A program made the position numbers and the translations under genes. A stretch of DNA of 12,021 bases from Pleurotus ostreatus/Saccharomyces cerevisiae fusant (taxonomy: Eukaryota > Opisthokonta). The stretch's first letter is position 1. Each line of letters starts with the position of its first letter. Shown one piece after another: positions 7,779-12,021 of the stretch. Under the pieces are notes generated by a model. The model was not told the DNA's origin. It saw only the letters and a program-made list of their open reading frames with translations, and searched no databases. The stretch covers positions 1 to 12,021 of the forward strand of contig JAMQCK010001102.1 in NCBI GenBank assembly GCA_024196135.1, given 5' to 3'.

Positions 7779-9022
7779 ATGCTCTCGTACCTCCTCCTGC
7801 GACTGGTGCACTTTGTTTACTTCATCTGCTTGATAGTCAAAAGCAGATGGAGGCACTTCCGAAGGCGCATTCCCCTCCCTTTACGGGCGCCTAGGGATCG
7901 GCTACCGAAGCACCTTGCTGTACTGCTTGTCGTGGATCCCTCTGCTGCGGAAAAGCTTGCGGACGACCCGCGGGCCAGGGAGAGACTCGAAGAGGCGATC
8001 ATAGAGACCGTCGAGAGTACCGTCAAGTGGTGTAGAATGCTTGGCGTCCCTCGCTTGACGATCTACGACCGTGAAGGTGCGAAGCTGCTCTCCTGCATGC
8101 GAGCCTATACTCATTCATGCTCAGGAAGAGTGCAAGAAATGTCCTCTGAATTGCAGAAGCGCATCCTCTCAGTGCATACCCTCCCAGAAAGCTCGTCAAG
8201 CGAGGGCGAAGCGGACTACCTGCTTACTCCCCCACTATCCGAGCACGACGACTCTCGGCCTATATCACCTATCGAGGAGATTACTTCTGGTGCTGTGCAT
8301 GTCACGAAGTTCCGCATCCCTGAGGTACAGAAGCCCAGACCTTTCACCAAGGGTATGAAGCGCCGTCAGCAATCCAGTGAGTGCACTATTCATGAATACG
8401 TCCGGAGCTAATAGTGCATAACCCTCCCAGGTGATCAGGACAAGCGCTCGTCGCAGCAGCTCCAAGATCTCCCTGCCCTCGACATCTGCATTGTAGACAG
8501 GCGCGTCTCGAAGGCCATGCTCGCGGAAACAGCCACAGAACTCGCCGTCAACGCGCGGGCGTCCGCGCACGAACCTTCCAGCACGTCTCTCAACCTATCT
8601 ATAGCGGAGCTGAATACAATGATTGAGGGTAAGGGGAGAACTCGCCGTGGGCCCCGCGTATCTGACATGCTTGTTCTATAGGGAAGTACGGCCTCTCAGA
8701 GCCGGACTTCATGATCGTGCACCCGCTCACACCGCCGAAGAGCAGAGCGGAACCGTTAGAGCTGCACGGGTTTCCCCCGTGGCTGATACGCCTGACCGAA
8801 ATATAGTGAGTTCACGTCTTCTCTGAGTTCTGTGTGTGGCCTCCTCGGGCGGGCTCTCCGGCTGTACTCCAGTGACTGACCGACACGTCCAGCTACGACC
8901 GATACCGTGTACGCCGGACGATACGCGATTGGGGAGAGGCCCGCTTCATACCCTTAGATGAGAACACTTTCCGGAGCGCCCTCGACCAGTTTGCGGGGGC
9001 TCAGATGCGGTTTGGCAAGTAA
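7779..9022 (+). CDS. NUS1: NUS1, subunit of dehydrodolichyl diphosphate synthase
   Basis: Five exons fit in phase: 7779-8076, 8125-8376, 8431-8628, 8682-8805 and 8893-9022, giving 333 residues. With its catalytic partner (Rer2/Srt1 or DHDDS type) this ER-membrane subunit makes long-chain polyprenyl diphosphate, the precursor of dolichol for N-glycosylation, O-mannosylation and GPI anchors. An N-terminal hydrophobic segment (about 3-20) precedes basic residues. PKHLAVLLV, VKWCRMLGVPRLTIYDREG (about 80-100), DFMIVHPL (about 258) and LELHGFPPWLIRLTEIY (about 274-290) are the cis-prenyltransferase-like blocks. It ends MRFGK, which supplies the C-terminal RxG motif that NUS1 gives to the shared active site. 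A Ser/Pro-rich insert (SSSSEGEADYLLTPPLSEHD) interrupts the fold, as I recall for other basidiomycete NUS1 proteins. Intron 1 is 48 nt and has no in-frame stop. Confidence 0.92.
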
Positions 9023-9452
9023 GGATAGACCATGGACTTTGCATAGTACAAGTGTACGAATGGACGCTACATCACTAATATCCCTCATCTCGCGCCTGTT
9101 GGGTAGGATTGTAAAGGACTGTCTCACACCATTTTTTTGTCCAAGATAGACCTCCTCCGCTGTACAGGCGGTAGATGAACCTGATCTGCGCAGTTCTCGG
9201 TGTTAGAAGTTGCTATAGTGGGTAAGTCGGTATTGACTAAAGGGCGCGCCCCCTTCAGTCAGCATACGCGATCGGCGGGCCGAGAGGCATTGCTCCCTGT
9301 TGCTTTGAACCTCCATCTCCGTAAACGGACGGCAAACTATTTACTCGATAGATACAGGAGGATCTCTCGGCAGGGAACACACTCTGGAAAAGCAGGTTGG
9401 GATCCTACAGAAGGTATCTTCACACGGATCGAGGCGTACGCAACGAGAGATC
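9023..9452. other. Intergenic region between NUS1 and the Zn2Cys6 gene
   Basis: This 430-nt stretch holds the NUS1 3' UTR (including a run of seven T near 9133) and the promoter of the regulator. A 28-bp imperfect palindrome lies at 9234-9261. An open frame at 9200-9514 overlaps the start of the regulator in another frame and has no family pattern, so it was not called. Confidence 0.5.
9234..9261. promoter_or_regulatory. 28-bp imperfect palindrome upstream of the Zn2Cys6 gene
   Basis: The left arm TGACTAAAGGGCGC and right arm GCCCCCTTCAGTCA pair at 12 of 14 positions with no loop. The outer TGACT/AGTCA half-sites resemble those of bZIP factors such as Gcn4, and the core contains GGCGCGCC. 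It ends about 190 nt before the ATG at 9453. It could be a dimer binding site or a hairpin in the 5' UTR. Confidence 0.35.
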
Positions 9453-12021
9453 ATGAAGGTCACGGACAAGGAGTCGGACAAGAAGAAGAGCAGTCTTTCC
9501 TGCGCAGAATGTAGGAGATCGAAGATAGCAGTGCGTATCGCAGTCATGAAAGATCCTTGTCTGGCTTACCGAATGTACATCTTGCAGTGCGACAGGTGAG
9601 CTGCGCGCCACACGCTGTCCATTCAATGTAGATCCTCACCTGGCTTTCAGGGTATTCCCTTGCCAGTCATGCATCAAGTACGTCCCCAATCCGCTATCTT
9701 AGCACGCTTGCTGACGGTGAGCAGACGAGGATGTGCCTCCTTGTGCCCGAATGGTGAGTTGGACCGCCGATCATTCATGAAGGAGATGTATACGAGCTCT
9801 AGCGCCTAGGCACCATGCCAGCGACGAAGGGCAATAAGTGCGTCGTCCTTCCCTATGCAACTCGTTTGCGCTCTGATGCCAGTTTATCAGAGTTCTCCTT
9901 GCCCATTCTCAGAAGCTCGGAGAACACGTCAAGTCCCTCCAGAACCGTGTCCGCGAACTCGAAGCCGCCCTCGCCGCTTCTCGCGACGATCACCCCCTTC
10001 TTCAGCCCGAGCAGCTGCCAGGGTCGTCTACAGATGACGACGTCCAGCGCGTGACAAACGCTATAGGAATGCTCTCCATCGGCGCAGATGGGCAAGCGCG
10101 ATATCAGGGTGATAGCGCGCAGTCGGAGTTCATCTCGGGCATTCTCAATGAAGACGACTACGAGACCGTCAACATATACTCCTTGGGACTTCCAGCGGAG
10201 ATCATTGACCTCGTCAACACGTTCCCTTTCGGTCAGAAGACCCCGTCATGTACGAAAGACATATTCTTGCCGTGGCTGCCACCACGAGAGCGTGCGGTGC
10301 AGATGGCGCATCTGTTCTATCAGAGAGAAGCTTGGATGTACGTCCCATATCTTTCACTGACTTCGCTCATGCCAAGTATGATGCTCACACATAATCCTCC
10401 AGGTTCTGCCCTATAACGGAGAAGGATTTCCATGCGTCCGTGCTGGTACCCCTATACGAAAATACCGAGAAGAAGTCTCTGAGCTCCTTCCACGCCCACA
10501 AACTAGCCGTCTTCTTCGCCCTCGTCGGGATCGGAGCGCTGTTTGACAAGGGTGACAACGCCGCAGGACCACGGGCGCATCAGTACATCTATCTCAGCCG
10601 CGCGGCGCTTGCCTTCCACTCGATGTTGCAGGAGGTGACCTGCGCAACAGTGCAGACTATTTTCTTGTTGGTACGGTTCATATATCGTGCGGAGCAGCAG
10701 AGGAAGAACGAGGAGCGATGGGTTCTTTGTGGCTTGTGTTCGAGATTGGCGTCTATTGTGAGCGCTTCCTCATCTATACGTCAACGAAAATACTGACTCG
10801 AGCTCAGATCGGATTGCGTGAGTTACGAAAAGTCCAAGCTCTTCCTTCTCACCGCTGATCATACGAAGAACGAGACTCCGCAGGATGGGAGCTCGAGCCG
10901 GAAGAGGTTGAGCGTCGAAGGTTGATGTTCTGGGAACTGTACATTTACGAGACGTCGGCAGTAAGTCTAGTTGTAACATATACGAACTCGTGCTGACTCT
11001 CCTTCTGTACAGGCCCTGGCGTACGGACGACCACCAGCTCTCATGATACAGCACGCTGACACCAAGTTCCCCGCCGACTGGGGACGAGAGTCGTCACTTT
11101 CTGAGGGCAGTACCGCGCCAGACAAGGATGCGCAGAACATCAGCTTCCACGCCTGGAAGCACCGATGGGCTGCAACTGTCTTGTCCAACGTAGCCATGCA
11201 TATATTCTCGACGCGTTCGCCATCATATAAGGCGGTCCTCGAGCTCGACAAACGGATCCGCAACTTTCCAATACCTCCTCATTTGCGTTCGCCTGCTGTG
11301 TACCCTGTACCAGCGGGGTGTGTCTGGGCGGAAGACGGCACGAAGGCGATGCAGCAGTTCTGTGTAGTGACGATGTTGCAAGGGCGTGAGTAGTCATCTT
11401 TATGTTATCTTCTACCATATACTGATAACCGACATAGACTTGCTGTATATACACAGAAGCTACGCCGGGGCTGCTTTACGAGCGGAAGGAGACCCATTGG
11501 CACACGCCTTCGCGCCCTCGGTCTTAGCTGTCTACCGGGCCTCCTGTCAGATAGTGACTGGCGTGAAAGACTTGATGGGGAAGCACCAAGAATTACTGGC
11601 CGAGTGCTGGTTCTTCTGGAGCTTGATTTTCTCGTCCTGCGTACGCCCTTCATTCTGTGGCATCAAGTAGAGGCTGACGAAGTGAGGATAGATGGTCCTG
11701 GCGACCATTGTCATTGAGGCTCGCGAGAGCTCTTTGGCCGCGGAAGCGCTGAAGTATCTGGAGATTGCCGCTCCGCTGTTTGAGGAGGGGTCACTGATGT
11801 GTAGGCCGCCGACCACCGAGGTGAGCTTTACGAGCTACCGTTTCTGACTTTCGCCTATCTGAATTTTGACAGATGATCACCGGGAAAATGTTGAGCGTTG
11901 CGCGACGGTACTACAACCGCGAGCTGGAGTCTGTGGACGAATCGACGAAACAGGAGCTTTGCTTGCTAGGCTTGCCGTCGTCCATGCGGGTTGTGCGAAA
12001 GGACGGCAATAGCTCCGGAAA
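9453..12021 (+). CDS. Zn2Cys6 fungal transcription factor, 3' end outside the window
   Basis: Thirteen exons fit in phase: 9453-9530, 9588-9595, 9651-9677, 9725-9753, 9810-9837, 9891-10337, 10403-10757, 10808-10817, 10884-10960, 11013-11385, 11438-11640, 11692-11820 and 11873 to the window edge, giving about 637 residues so far. The Zn2Cys6 DNA-binding domain uses C17, C20, C27, C33, C36 and C45 (spacing x2, x6, x5, x2, x8), with an extra C41. A basic and coiled-coil linker follows (about 57-93, with SLQNRVRELEAALA), then a fungal middle-homology region with CATVQTIFLLVRFIYRAEQQ, NEERWVLCGLCSRLA, RRRLMFWELYIYETSA, GRPPALMIQHADTKFP and LLYIHRSYAGAALR (about 280-490). It is a sequence-specific nuclear regulator; its targets cannot be told from sequence. 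The residue before C27 is Ala where related proteins usually have Lys or Arg. The exon 5/6 acceptor (9889-9890) was chosen over CCAG at 9879-9882 because only it keeps the coiled-coil frame. Confidence 0.9.

Noticed and set aside
9017..9024. GTAAGG at the NUS1 stop codon as a splice donor
   Set aside because: The stop after RFGK gives the expected end of NUS1; extending past it offers no family match.
9879..9882. CCAG as acceptor of intron 5 in the Zn2Cys6 gene
   Set aside because: It throws exon 6 into a frame that lacks the coiled-coil and middle-homology region; the next AG at 9889-9890 keeps phase.
1..12021. Mobile elements, CRISPR arrays or a biosynthetic gene cluster
   Set aside because: No transposase, reverse transcriptase, terminal repeats, spaced repeat arrays or backbone biosynthetic enzymes could be seen.

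Overview
The window looks like gene-dense nuclear DNA of a basidiomycete fungus, most likely an Agaricomycete. The genes have many very short introns (mostly 46-65 nt) with GT...AG ends and CTNAY-like branch points. The coding DNA is GC-rich. The protein families fit too: a Zn2Cys6 regulator with a fungal middle-homology region, a tandem pair of 'LPPELER' F-box-like proteins, and a fungal-style NUS1. Exon models were worked out by hand from splice signals, reading phase and recalled family sequence patterns; no search was run.

Layout, left to right. (1) 246-1600 (+): a seven-exon gene for a 346-residue protein with two divergent MSP (VAP-like) domains. It ends in a Cys-rich tail instead of the usual membrane anchor. 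(2) 1771-2730 (-) and 2915-3874 (-): two intact two-exon paralogues of an F-box-like/LRR-like protein, inside a direct tandem duplication of about 1.1 kb that carries both flanks. (3) 3875-4976: a divergent intergenic region with an inverted repeat abutting CACGTG, a CCAAT box and a pyrimidine-rich tract. (4) 4977-6920 (+): a single-pass, Thr/Ser-rich mucin-like membrane protein with a long cytoplasmic tail that carries a PxxPxR motif. (5) 6921-7778: intergenic. (6) 7779-9022 (+): NUS1, the non-catalytic subunit of the dolichol-making cis-prenyltransferase, five exons, 333 residues, ending in RFGK. (7) 9023-9452: intergenic, with a 28-bp imperfect palindrome. (8) 9453-12021 (+): a Zn2Cys6 transcription factor with at least 13 exons, two of them micro-exons of 8 and 10 nt; it runs off the right edge.

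These genes do not form an operon or an obvious biosynthetic cluster. One loose functional link is that NUS1 supplies dolichol, the lipid carrier behind O-mannosylation, while its upstream neighbour encodes a Thr-rich ectodomain of the kind that pathway modifies; this may be coincidence. I saw no tRNA, rRNA, CRISPR array or recognisable transposon. I did not find an evidently new multi-gene system. The best leads are the unusual MSP protein, the mucin-like protein without a signal peptide, the duplicated F-box pair, the in-frame first intron of NUS1 and the palindrome upstream of the regulator.
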